NCBI GenBank assembly: GCA_017409765.1
Contig: JAFQSA010000046.1
Location: 1 to 49,760 of the forward strand
Source: Clostridia bacterium
GTDB lineage: Bacteria; Bacillota; Clostridia; Christensenellales; CAG-314
Reading direction: 5' to 3'
DNA length: 49,760 nucleotides
Below, piece by piece: positions 42,004-49,678 of this stretch. Positions within the stretch are counted from its first letter, which is position 1. Each line of letters begins with the position of its first letter. Below the pieces are notes generated by a model. It was not told the DNA's origin. It made no database searches and saw nothing but the letters and a program-made list of their open reading frames with translations. The translations under genes and the position numbers were made by a program.

Positions 42004-43281
42004 ATGAAACACTACAACGACTACATACAAATACTAAACGAAGAACTTGCCGTTGCAATGGGTTGCACCGAGCCAATTGCCATTGCCTACTGCGCAAGCC
42101 TTGTAAAGGATCACTTGGGTTGCTTGCCCACTCACGTTGACGTGCTTGTTAGCGGAAACATCATCAAAAACGTAAAAAGCGTGATTGTGCCCAATACAAA
42201 CAAAAGCGCCGGTATCGAAACTGCCGTTGCAATTGGCCTACTTGCCGGCAACAGCCAAGCCAAGTTGGAGGTTATTGCAAGCGTTACCAAGGCGGATGCG
42301 GAGCGGTTACCTCAGTTTTTGAAGGACACCCCCATTGTTGTGCGCCCAGCGGACACCGACCACACGTTGTACATCGAGATTGTTGGCAAAAGCAGTTGCG
42401 ACGCAGTAAAGGTTATCATTGCAGATGCTCACACGCACGTTGTACTGATTGAGAAAAACGGCAAAACCATCTACAAAAACGAACAAAAGGTGGAAAAGTA
42501 CCACTCCACCATTGACAAAAGTATCTTGAACGTTGCCGATATCGTTGCGTTTGCCGACCAGTTGAAGGTTGACGACGTGATGAACGTGCTTGGCCGACAA
42601 GTTAGATACAACATGGCCATCGCCAACGAAGGCATTGCTAACCACTACGGCGCAAACATTGGCAAAACACTCCTAAAACACGGCAACGGCGACATCCTTG
42701 CCTACTGCAAAGCGCTTGCAAGTGCCGCAAGTGATGCGCGCATGAACGGTTGCGAAATGCCCGTTGTTATCAACAGCGGATCGGGCAACCAAGGCATAAC
42801 CTGCTCGGTACCAGTTGTTGCCTATGCAGAAAAAACCGGCAAAAGCCAAACTTTGATGTACAAGGCGTTGGCACTATCCAACCTGATTACCATTCACATC
42901 AAAAATAGCATTGGCAAACTTTCCGCCTTTTGTGGAGTGGTTATTGCGGGCGTTGGCGCAGGCGCAGGCATTTGCTACCTAGAGGGTGGCAACCTGAGCG
43001 ACATTTCCCACACTATCGTAAATGCGCTGGCAATCATTTCTGGCGTGGTGTGTGACGGAGCAAAATCCAGCTGTGCGGCAAAAATTGCAAGCTCGGTAGA
43101 GGCGGGCATGCTAGGTTACTACATGCACAAGGACGGCAACCAATTTGTCGATGGCGAAGGTATCGTCAAAAAGGGTGTGGAAAACACCATCAAGGCAATT
43201 GGCTCCCTTGCGCGCGTTGGTATGTGCGAAACAGACAAGGAAATTTTGCACATAATGATGAACGACCAAACGACTTTATAG
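42004..43281 (+). CDS. L-cysteine desulfidase / UPF0597 family (serine dehydratase alpha-like)
   Basis: A 425-residue member of the UPF0597 family, which includes the iron-sulfur L-cysteine desulfidase CdsB/CyuA that breaks cysteine into sulfide, ammonia and pyruvate. The family opening AVAMGCTEPIAIAYC holds the cluster Cys and TEP signature; GSGNQGITCSVPV and VCDGAKSSCAAKI supply further conserved cysteines. All match the [4Fe-4S] serine/cysteine lyase fold. AAAGG lies before the ATG at 42004. CysK at 8081 does the reverse job, so the pair could tune cysteine levels. L-serine as substrate cannot be excluded. The trans partner subunit (beta of serine dehydratase) is absent, favouring desulfidase. 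Confidence 0.88.
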   Translation: MKHYNDYIQILNEELAVAMGCTEPIAIAYCASLVKDHLGCLPTHVDVLVSGNIIKNVKSVIVPNTNKSAGIETAVAIGLLAGNSQAKLEVIASVTKADAERLPQFLKDTPIVVRPADTDHTLYIEIVGKSSCDAVKVIIADAHTHVVLIEKNGKTIYKNEQKVEKYHSTIDKSILNVADIVAFADQLKVDDVMNVLGRQVRYNMAIANEGIANHYGANIGKTLLKHGNGDILAYCKALASAASDARMNGCEMPVVINSGSGNQGITCSVPVVAYAEKTGKSQTLMYKALALSNLITIHIKNSIGKLSAFCGVVIAGVGAGAGICYLEGGNLSDISHTIVNALAIISGVVCDGAKSSCAAKIASSVEAGMLGYYMHKDGNQFVDGEGIVKKGVENTIKAIGSLARVGMCETDKEILHIMMNDQTTL

Positions 43282-43405
43282 GCAACGGCTTGACATTGGT
43301 CCATTGTGATTTCACAAGATAACCGTGTGACATTTGTAACTGCTAACTTGCCCTTGTAAACAGTAAATTTGCGGGACACGTGGTGGAAATTTGAAAATTT
43401 TCAAC

Positions 43406-43440
43406 AAAAAAAGAGAAGGTAAAATTGCCTTCTCTTTTTG
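43406..43440. terminator. bidirectional terminator between desulfidase and isochorismatase-fold genes
   Basis: Stem AAAAAGAGAAGG / CCTTCTCTTTTT with a loop of about 11 bases. Confidence 0.88.
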
Positions 43441-43460
43441 CTTTTTGAAATTGATGTTTG

Positions 43461-44006
43461 TTACTTGTTCCAGCTTGCGATGATTGTGTCTACGTCGGTG
43501 ATTTCCGCCTTGCAAGCGTCCACAAGGAATTGAATACTGTAGTCGTACTCCTCTTGAGTGAATGCGTTGGTTGCATCCTTTGGCATCACGATGTTGTAGC
43601 CGTGGCAAAAACCATCTACTGTTGTTTGACGAACGCAAAGGTGGATCCAAAGTCCTGTGATAATCAACGTGTCTACGCCAAGTTCACGAAGGAGCATGTC
43701 CAAATTGGTTTGGAAAAATCCGCTGTAACGACGCTTTGGCACGATGTAGTCGCCTTCGCAAACGTTAAGTTGAGGGATAACTTCCGCACCCTTTGTGCCA
43801 GCAACGGCGTGTTCGCCCCAAAGTTTGAACTCGTGGTCAACACCCTTTACGTGACTGTCGTTGCAGAAAATTACTGGAACGCCTGCTTTGCGAGCAGCAT
43901 CCAAAAGTTTTGCGTTTGGCTCGATTGTTGCAAGAGCGCGTTCGTTGGAGATAGATCCGGTAACAAATTCGTTGAGCATGTCAACAACAAGAATAGCTTG
44001 TTTCAT
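43461..44006 (-). CDS. isochorismatase-fold cysteine hydrolase
   Basis: A 181-residue hydrolase of the nicotinamidase/isochorismatase superfamily. The catalytic triad is visible: Asp in AILVVDMLNEF (about residue 9), Lys in IVPKRRYSGF and Cys in GLWIHLCVRQTT. The cis-peptide region before the Cys matches the fold. The substrate could be nicotinamide, an N-carbamoyl compound or another amide; the metal-binding His pattern of nicotinamidase (D..H..H) is only partly present, so nicotinamidase is not asserted. AGGAGGGC precedes the ATG. Own promoter with 17-bp spacing. Confidence 0.9.
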   Translation of the reverse strand: MKQAILVVDMLNEFVTGSISNERALATIEPNAKLLDAARKAGVPVIFCNDSHVKGVDHEFKLWGEHAVAGTKGAEVIPQLNVCEGDYIVPKRRYSGFFQTNLDMLLRELGVDTLIITGLWIHLCVRQTTVDGFCHGYNIVMPKDATNAFTQEEYDYSIQFLVDACKAEITDVDTIIASWNK

Positions 44007-44038
44007 ACAAAAGCCCTCCTAAATTGGTTTGTGAGTAA

Positions 44039-44067
44039 ATTATAGCACCATCAAAAAGTGATTGCAA
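44039..44067 (-). promoter_or_regulatory. promoter of the cysteine hydrolase gene
   Basis: Minus-strand TTGCAA (44062-44067), 17-base spacer and TATAAT (44039-44044). Confidence 0.7.
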
Positions 44068-44164
44068 CAATATGACGTAAATTTTTTGCTGTGGTGCAAA
44101 ATTTTTGGTTGTTCCGTTTGGCGAAATTTTGCTAACAAATTTGTGCCAAAAGGGCAAAAACTTG

Positions 44165-44193
44165 TTGACAATTGGTTTCAAGTTGTGTATAAT
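44165..44193 (+). promoter_or_regulatory. tRNA-Arg(ACG) promoter, full consensus
   Basis: TTGACA at 44165-44170, exactly 17 bases, TATAAT at 44188-44193. Confidence 0.85.
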
Positions 44194-44212
44194 AGGTTAG
44201 CAATTTAGATAT

Positions 44213-44289
44213 GCGCTGTTAGCTCAGCTGGATAGAGCGTTGGTCTACGGAACCAAAGGTCAGGAGTTCGAACCTCTTACGGCGCGCCA
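44213..44289 (+). tRNA. tRNA-Arg (anticodon ACG)
   Basis: 77-base cloverleaf with encoded CCA. Acceptor GCGCTGT/ACGGCGC with one T-G pair, D-stem GCTC/GAGC, anticodon stem TTGGT/ACCAA with loop CTACGGA reading ACG, and T-stem AGGAG/CTCTT with TTCGAAC. A34 is the substrate of TadA, encoded at 11066-11512. Confidence 0.97.
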
Positions 44290-44293
44290 AAAA

Positions 44294-44321
44294 ACACCAA
44301 GTCGATTGACTTGGTGTTTTT
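44294..44321 (+). terminator. tRNA-Arg terminator
   Basis: Stem ACACCAAGTC / GACTTGGTGT with a four-base loop and a T run. Confidence 0.88.
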
Positions 44322-44323
44322 AG

Positions 44324-44470
44324 TTAAATCCGCTGATGGCGGAATAAATCCACTTGCGTGGATGAAACCCCGCTTGCGTGGGGCTAAATCTTTCTTTGCA
44401 AGGTTGTTAGCGGATTTGATTTCATCCAAGATAAAGCCGAGGATTTCATCGCGTAGCGATTGCCTTCTTG
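44324..44470. repeat. cluster of short hairpins downstream of tRNA-Arg
   Basis: Consecutive small hairpins: TCCGC-TGAT-GGCGGA, ATCCAC-TTGC-GTGGAT, CCCCGC-TTGC-GTGGGG and ATCGC-GTA-GCGAT. GATTTCATCC/GGATGAAA words link them. They resemble palindromic repeat families of gut Clostridia. A minus-strand frame (44277-44519) is open across them but starts inside the tRNA and is not called. Confidence 0.5.
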
Positions 44471-44535
44471 ATTTTTCATTAGGTTGTGATAAGAAGGTAT
44501 TCTTTGGAAATCTACACAAATTGTTTACCTATACA

Positions 44536-44569
44536 AAAACCGACTTGATTAGATGTCAAGTCGGTTTTT
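44536..44569. terminator. second hairpin terminator after the tRNA-Arg repeat cluster
   Basis: Stem AAAAACCGACTTGA / TCAAGTCGGTTTTT with a seven-base loop, usable on both strands. Confidence 0.85.
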
Positions 44570-44621
44570 GAATTTGTTTGATAATACTACTATTGTGACA
44601 AATGCTTATATTTTGGTAAAC

Positions 44622-44644
44622 GCCTGCGTGCCCGCGGGCTTTTT
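44622..44644 (+). terminator. GC-rich terminator-like hairpin
   Basis: Stem GCCTGCG / CGCGGGC, loop TGCC, then five T. It is enclosed by the inverted pair TTGGTAAAC (44613-44621) and GTTTACCAA (44669-44677). The latter lies next to the Na/Pi gene stop. Confidence 0.55.
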
Positions 44645-44689
44645 GTTTAGATAGCATATTACTGCTGGAAAGTTTACCAAAAAAACAAT

Positions 44690-46378
44690 CTACTTTGTCC
44701 TTTTTTGAGAGCCGGTTGGGCTGACGATACTGTAGCCGATGTTTACAAGGTGGTCGGCAACACGCTCCAATCCCAAAATGATGGAGGAGTAGTAGGGGCT
44801 AACGGACGGATTGCAGTTACCTTCCACCAAACGGGCAAAGTGCACTGCTGTCAAGTCCTTTTTCATTGTGTCAACTTGGTCTTCTAAACTGGTAAGGGTG
44901 TGCAGTTTTTTCTTGTTGGCTTTGTCGAAGGCATCCTTGGATACGGCAAACATTTCCATAACCTTTGCGCGCATGGAGGCGATTTCCTTGTCGGCCAAGT
45001 CGGAAAATGCCAAACCTTTGCTTGCCACTTCCAAGCCGATTTCGTGGAAGTTTTCCGCATGGTCACCAATTCTTTCCAAGTCATTTAGCACGTGGAAGTA
45101 GGTACCAATGATCTTTTCGTCGCTTTGCTCGATGCTTGTTGAGGACAACTTGATCAAAAATTCCGTCAAGGTGTTGTTTGTAAAGTTGATAATCTTTTCG
45201 TTGGTGCGGATTTGCGCATCGTTTTTTTGCGAGCCTGTTTCCACCGACAAAAAGCAAAGTGTCAAGTTTTCTTGAACCAAATCAAGCATGTAGTCTATTT
45301 CCTTTTTAACTTGCATAAGGGCAATTGGAGGAGTGGACAAAAGTCTGTCGTCAACATACTTGAGTGTGTAGGCTTGCTCGGTTGGAGCCTTGTCCTTGAT
45401 GACCAAACGAGATAAATCTACAAGTTGCTTTGCAAATGGTAGCAACAAAAGTGTTGTGGAAAGGTTAAAGATAACGTGGAACAAAGATACGCGCATTTGC
45501 AATGCCATTTGATCTTGGCCGGGGATTGCGGAGTAAAGCAAGTTTACTACTGGCTCGCGCAGTATCCAAATTAGCGCTGCAAACAACGCTGTACCAATCA
45601 GGTTGAAGGTAAAGTGGATAAACGCAACGCGCTTTGAGTTGGCATTTGCACCAACGGATGCAAGCAACGCAGTTACGCAAGTGCCGATGTTTGCACCAAG
45701 GATGATAAACAATGCAAGGTCCAATGGAAGAACTCCTGTACCAACCATTGTGATAACAACACCGGTTGCTGCGGAGGAACTTTGGATAAGTGCAGTAAAA
45801 ATGATACCAACCAAAATTAGTAACAATGGGAAATCGATGACTTGGAAAATGTTTGTGAACAACTTTTCCACAAGTGGATTGCCAAAGGCTTGCTCACTAC
45901 TCATCACTTCCAAACCAACAAAGATCAGGCCCAAACCGCAACAAAGTTTGCCGGCAATTTGTACCCTTTCATTTTTGACAAAGCCCATCATTACGCCAGC
46001 AAAAGCAAGCAGGTACATCACCATGTTGAAGTAGTCGTTTTTTAGCGCAACCAACACGCCCGTGATGGTTGTACCAATGTTTGCACCCATGATGATTGGG
46101 GTTGCTTGCATAAGTGTCATTACACCGGCATTAACCAAACCGATTACCATGACGGATGTTGCCGAAGAACTTTGGATGATGGCTGTTACGCTTGCGCCAA
46201 TACCCACTCCGGAAAAACGATTGTTGCTAATTTTTTCCAACAATTTTTTCATCCCGCTACTTGCGCTTTTTTCCAGCGCATCGCTCATAAAGTTCATGCC
46301 GACGATAAACACGCCCACGCCTGCAAGTAGCCAAATCAAACTGCCTATTAGTTGCATTACTTCGTTTGGAGTTAACAT
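44690..46378 (-). CDS. Na/Pi cotransporter family protein with PhoU-like domain
   Basis: A 562-residue protein combining a NptA/SLC34-type sodium-phosphate transporter and a cytosolic PhoU-like helical domain. The two inverted-repeat signatures are intact: IIQSSSATSVMV near residue 67 and LIQSSSAATGVV near 200, each preceded by a GxGIGASVTA or GIIFTA segment. MGANIGTT and LGANIGTC pair with them. The C-terminal 220 residues have the LNDLERIGDHAEN and LERVADHLVNIG phosphate-regulator motifs. The carrier imports phosphate, or another anion, with Na+. AAGGAGATC precedes the ATG. Confidence 0.95.
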   Translation of the reverse strand: MLTPNEVMQLIGSLIWLLAGVGVFIVGMNFMSDALEKSASSGMKKLLEKISNNRFSGVGIGASVTAIIQSSSATSVMVIGLVNAGVMTLMQATPIIMGANIGTTITGVLVALKNDYFNMVMYLLAFAGVMMGFVKNERVQIAGKLCCGLGLIFVGLEVMSSEQAFGNPLVEKLFTNIFQVIDFPLLLILVGIIFTALIQSSSAATGVVITMVGTGVLPLDLALFIILGANIGTCVTALLASVGANANSKRVAFIHFTFNLIGTALFAALIWILREPVVNLLYSAIPGQDQMALQMRVSLFHVIFNLSTTLLLLPFAKQLVDLSRLVIKDKAPTEQAYTLKYVDDRLLSTPPIALMQVKKEIDYMLDLVQENLTLCFLSVETGSQKNDAQIRTNEKIINFTNNTLTEFLIKLSSTSIEQSDEKIIGTYFHVLNDLERIGDHAENFHEIGLEVASKGLAFSDLADKEIASMRAKVMEMFAVSKDAFDKANKKKLHTLTSLEDQVDTMKKDLTAVHFARLVEGNCNPSVSPYYSSIILGLERVADHLVNIGYSIVSPTGSQKRTK

Positions 46379-46588
46379 TAGCGATCTCCTTTGGTATTGT
46401 TACCAACAACTTGATTATATTATAACAAAAAATGTCCGTTGTTGCCAACTAATTTTGTTGCCTTGGTAAAAAATAGTCGCGCTTGGGCAAAAACCACCGT
46501 TGGTACACTTGTGCAAGTGCCGTTTTTTTTGTGTATCTCGCCTGTTGAAATGTGCAAACAACCTTTTAGTTGCAAACCTCGTCAAAAC

Positions 46589-46629
46589 AAAATGCACCTC
46601 AAGTTTGGATACTTTGAGATGCATTTTTT
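46589..46629. terminator. terminator of the iron-type alcohol dehydrogenase gene
   Basis: Imperfect stem AATGCACCTCAAGT / ACTTTGAGATGCATT with T runs on both sides. The bases between 46379 and 46588 otherwise show nothing. Confidence 0.75.
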
Positions 46630-46661
46630 ACTAAGGATTGTTTTGTGCCAAATGTGCAAAT

Positions 46662-47882
46662 CTACATTGCGTTTTCGATGGCCTCAAAATAGATACCAAC
46701 CAAGTCCTTGGCGGACATCAGTTTTGGCACAGGGTAAAGTGGGTTTGCCTCCTTTTCGGCATGGATGGCAAGTTTGGACAGTTGCCAACTTTCCAACCCA
46801 TCGATGTGGAGTTTTGCTGGGATGCCACAGTCGGCATTTAACTCTTCGATTGCCAAAATAAACTTGTTTGCGGAAACTTCGTTACTGTCGCTTGACGTTG
46901 CAACACCAACAAGTCGCGCCAACTTTGCCAAGCGCTTGTGTGCGGATTTGCCAAACTTCTTTAGCACGTATGGCAACAAAACGGCATTTGCCAAGCCGTG
47001 TGGAGTGCCGTACTTTCCGCCAAGTGCGTGTGCCAATGCGTGCACGTAGCCAACGTATCCGCGAGTAAACGCAAGGCCAGCAAGGTACGCCGCCTTTTGC
47101 ATGTTTGCGCGCGCAGTTAGGTTTGTGCCGTTAAGTGTGGCCTCCTTCAAGTTTTGGAAAATCAACCTTACCGCCTCTTCCGCTTGACGTTTTGTCGCTT
47201 TGGTGTTGGCATGGTTTGTGTACGCCTCCACCGCGTGAGTTAGCGCATCCATGCCAGTTGTTGCCGTTAGCATTGGTGGTAGGCCTACCGTCAAGGTTTC
47301 GTCCAAAATTGCGTAGTGAGGAATAAGAGAAAAGTCGTTGATGGCGTACTTGTCGTGGGTATCGGCATCGGTTATGACCGCCGCAACTGTGCACTCGCTA
47401 CCAGTACCGGCCGTTGTGGGCACGGCAAAAAATGGTGGCAGTTTTTTGCACACCTTCAAGAGGCCCTTCATTTTGTTGACGCTTTTTCGTGGGCGGACAA
47501 CGCGCGCACCGATGGCTTTGGCGCAATCCATTGCCGAACCACCACCAAATGCAAGGATACTATCGCAGTTGTTTGCAAGGTAGATTGCAAGGCCTTCTTC
47601 CACCTGATTGACAGTTGGGTTGGGCAAAACGCCATCGTACACGGCATACTCCAAAACACCTTGCGCCTTTTGGAAAAATGGTTGCAACGCGCCCCTTGCC
47701 AACGCCGGCTTGTCGCAAACAATAAGCGGACGTTTTGCGCCGTTTTGTTGCATAAAGTCCACCGCATTTGCAAAACTGTTTGCCCCTTGCAAAAGTTTGG
47801 GCTGACGCCAAGGCATAAATGCCATGCCAACGTACAACCCCGCCTGAAAAACTCTGCACCACATTTTTTTGAAAACGTTCAT
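46662..47882 (-). CDS. iron-containing alcohol dehydrogenase
   Basis: A 406-residue group III (iron-activated) alcohol dehydrogenase, NAD(P)-dependent, typical of fermentative Clostridia (butanol, 1,3-propanediol or lactaldehyde type). The nucleotide-binding GGGSAMDCAKAIG and the TTAGTGSE loop are present. Metal ligands are in MDALTHAVEAY and in HALAHALGGKYGTPHG, giving Asp and three His. The ATG at 47882 has GTGGGGGAA upstream. Its promoter and leader duplicate those of the GH105 gene at 48116-49423. The natural substrate is unknown. Confidence 0.94.
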   Translation of the reverse strand: MNVFKKMWCRVFQAGLYVGMAFMPWRQPKLLQGANSFANAVDFMQQNGAKRPLIVCDKPALARGALQPFFQKAQGVLEYAVYDGVLPNPTVNQVEEGLAIYLANNCDSILAFGGGSAMDCAKAIGARVVRPRKSVNKMKGLLKVCKKLPPFFAVPTTAGTGSECTVAAVITDADTHDKYAINDFSLIPHYAILDETLTVGLPPMLTATTGMDALTHAVEAYTNHANTKATKRQAEEAVRLIFQNLKEATLNGTNLTARANMQKAAYLAGLAFTRGYVGYVHALAHALGGKYGTPHGLANAVLLPYVLKKFGKSAHKRLAKLARLVGVATSSDSNEVSANKFILAIEELNADCGIPAKLHIDGLESWQLSKLAIHAEKEANPLYPVPKLMSAKDLVGIYFEAIENAM

Positions 47883-47938
47883 GTATTCCCCCACGGGCAA
47901 CAAGCACCGCTTGCCACCCAACATTGTTAGATACCATC

Positions 47939-47967
47939 ATTATACAACAAATGCTTTGCAATGTAAA
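47939..47967 (-). promoter_or_regulatory. alcohol dehydrogenase promoter
   Basis: TTTACA (47962-47967), 17-base spacer, TATAAT (47939-47944). Nearly identical to the GH105 promoter. Confidence 0.8.
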
Positions 47968-48007
47968 CACAAAAGTTGAAATGCATATCTAAACAAATTG
48001 CCAACAA

Positions 48008-48037
48008 AAAAAACTATCCGCAGTTGGGTAGTCTTTT
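48008..48037 (-). terminator. GH105 gene terminator
   Basis: Stem GACTACCC / GGATAGT on the minus strand with loop AACTGC and eight T. Confidence 0.8.
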
Positions 48038-48115
48038 TGGTGTTTTGTGGAAATTTATAGTTACCAATCATTTTGGCTTACTGTTGGTTTGTTTGCCATT
48101 GGTTTGTGATTTCCA

Positions 48116-49423
48116 TCAACTGATGTACTCCAAGTAGGCCATGACAAATGGACCAACACCTTTAGCATCGTCGCTACCAACAGGTTCAGCCAAGTAGTAC
48201 GCTGGGGTGCCATCGCGGTAAGGTTTGTTTTCCGGACCAAGGCCGGCTGTGATACAAATATTGTTTAGGTGCACACCGTTTTCGACGGACACCGAGTGGT
48301 TATAGATGCCTTCGAAGCACTCCACACCCTTTTGGTGCAAATCCTTGTTGATGTAGCCAAGTCTTGCCGATTTCATCAGCGCATAGGCAATCATGGAGCT
48401 ACCGGAGGACTCCAAGTAGTTTTCGATGTAGGCGGATTGGTACTTGCCATCAAACATGTAGGATTTGTTTTTGAGCCCTTCCAAGTACTTGGCTTCCACC
48501 AAAAACTTGGTTGCACCTTTGTCCACCAATTGGTAGAACATTTTGCTTTGCTCATCGCGATACTGCAACACACCATCAAGTGCCTCGGCAAGCAATGTTT
48601 TTAGGTAGCTTTTTACTGCATCATCGTTGACGTACTCGATGCAATCCGCCAATGACACAATGTACCAACCCATGGATCTTAGCCAAAAACTTTGACTGTT
48701 GCCCGTTGTGTCCTCCGCCCAAAAGATAGATTTGGTTGTGTCGTGACCGTGGTAGTACAGCTGCTTTTGCGCGGAAAACATGTGGTCGCGTATGTACTTG
48801 TATTGCGCTTGCACCTCGGCATACACATCCGTCAATCCCTTGTAGTTGGCGTATCTCAAGTAAAATGGCACGTACATGTACATACCATCCAGCCACACTT
48901 GATTGGGGTACGTTTCCTTGTGGAAAAAGTTGGGCGAGTTTTTTGCTTTGGGTATTTGTACAAGATATTGGTAGGTGTTTTCGATAGCCAACAAGTACTT
49001 GTTATCTTTGGTCATCTCGTAGGCATCAAACAACACCCTGCTTGCGCAAATGCTATCCAGTTCCCCCGCCTTGAAATTGGGTTGCAACGTTTCGGGATTG
49101 ACAAACTCGCCATTATCGTTGACGTAGTAGTTGATGTACTTCAAAAAGAAATCCTTGTACTTGCTTTGACCTGTTTGTTTGTACAAATTGACTATTGAGT
49201 TCAAAAACACACCGTCGATGTAGTTCCATCTGCCCTTGTAGGACTCCTTGTTCCAATAGGGAACGTAGGAAGGGGTGTTTGCCATCAGCGAATTTATGTA
49301 GTTGTCTATCGTGGATTTGATTTCCTTTTTCAAACTGCCCTCATCTGGCACATCCGGTTGCTGACATGCCGACAAACTTGCAAAAAGCAGAACAATCAAC
49401 AAAATGCATATAGCCTTTTTCAT
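48116..49423 (-). CDS. GH88/GH105-type unsaturated glucuronyl hydrolase lipoprotein
   Basis: A 435-residue lipoprotein with signal MKKAICILLIVLLFASLSAC; the lipobox LSAC places the anchored Cys at residue 20. The rest is an (alpha/alpha)6 barrel of the unsaturated rhamnogalacturonyl hydrolase family (YteR/YesR): WNYIDGVFLNS, NQVWLDGMYMYVPF with the likely catalytic Asp, and SFWLRSMGWYIVSLAD. Such enzymes release unsaturated uronic acid from pectin or glycosaminoglycan fragments. The ATG at 49423 has AAGGGGGG upstream. The gene is flanked by directly repeated intergenic blocks, a hint of insertion or local duplication. Confidence 0.9.
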   Translation of the reverse strand: MKKAICILLIVLLFASLSACQQPDVPDEGSLKKEIKSTIDNYINSLMANTPSYVPYWNKESYKGRWNYIDGVFLNSIVNLYKQTGQSKYKDFFLKYINYYVNDNGEFVNPETLQPNFKAGELDSICASRVLFDAYEMTKDNKYLLAIENTYQYLVQIPKAKNSPNFFHKETYPNQVWLDGMYMYVPFYLRYANYKGLTDVYAEVQAQYKYIRDHMFSAQKQLYYHGHDTTKSIFWAEDTTGNSQSFWLRSMGWYIVSLADCIEYVNDDAVKSYLKTLLAEALDGVLQYRDEQSKMFYQLVDKGATKFLVEAKYLEGLKNKSYMFDGKYQSAYIENYLESSGSSMIAYALMKSARLGYINKDLHQKGVECFEGIYNHSVSVENGVHLNNICITAGLGPENKPYRDGTPAYYLAEPVGSDDAKGVGPFVMAYLEYIS

Positions 49424-49480
49424 AAGCCCCCCTTTGATACAACAAGCACCGCTTGCGCCCAACGTTGTTAGATACCAACA

Positions 49481-49509
49481 TTATACAACAAATGTTTTGT
49501 TGTGTAAAT
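49481..49509 (-). promoter_or_regulatory. GH105 gene promoter
   Basis: TTTACA (49504-49509), 17-base spacer, TATAAT (49481-49486). Confidence 0.8.
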
Positions 49510-49623
49510 GTTTTTGCAAACATCAGCTTGCAACAATATTTTTGCAAATACGTTTGCTACTGGTCAAACAAGCGCAACACGATGCTCGAAAGTAACCGCT
49601 GTACATCCAACCAATTTGCCAAC

Positions 49624-49656
49624 AAAAAAAGACTACCCGCAGTTGGGTAGTCTTTT
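49624..49656 (-). terminator. rpsR terminator
   Basis: Minus strand perfect stem GACTACCC / GGGTAGTC with loop AACTGC and seven T. Confidence 0.9.
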
Positions 49657-49678
49657 GATTTTGCTTTGTGTGCAGTGA

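Larger units (their letters stand above)
47885..48037 (-). repeat. duplicated terminator-promoter-leader block, copy 2
   Basis: Contains in minus-strand order the GH105 terminator, a promoter TTTACA-17-TATAAT (47939-47967) and a leader with GCAAGC-GGT-GCTTG. Both ends match the block at 49435-49655. Confidence 0.75.
49435..49656 (-). repeat. duplicated terminator-promoter-leader block, copy 1
   Basis: Minus strand: rpsR terminator, an unrelated spacer of about 110 bases (49505-49610), promoter TTTACA-17-TATAAT and the GCAAGC-GGT-GCTTG leader. Both ends match 47885-48037; the middle does not. The spacer contains no gene. Confidence 0.75.

Noticed and set aside
44277..44519. Minus-strand 80-residue ORF behind tRNA-Arg
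   Set aside because: It starts within the repeat region, ends inside the tRNA and encodes the hairpin repeats.
47560..49547. Matching leader peptides with CCIM-VSNNVG upstream of the ADH and GH105 genes
   Set aside because: The similarity comes from duplicated DNA. The frames diverge after the match and run into the main genes out of frame.
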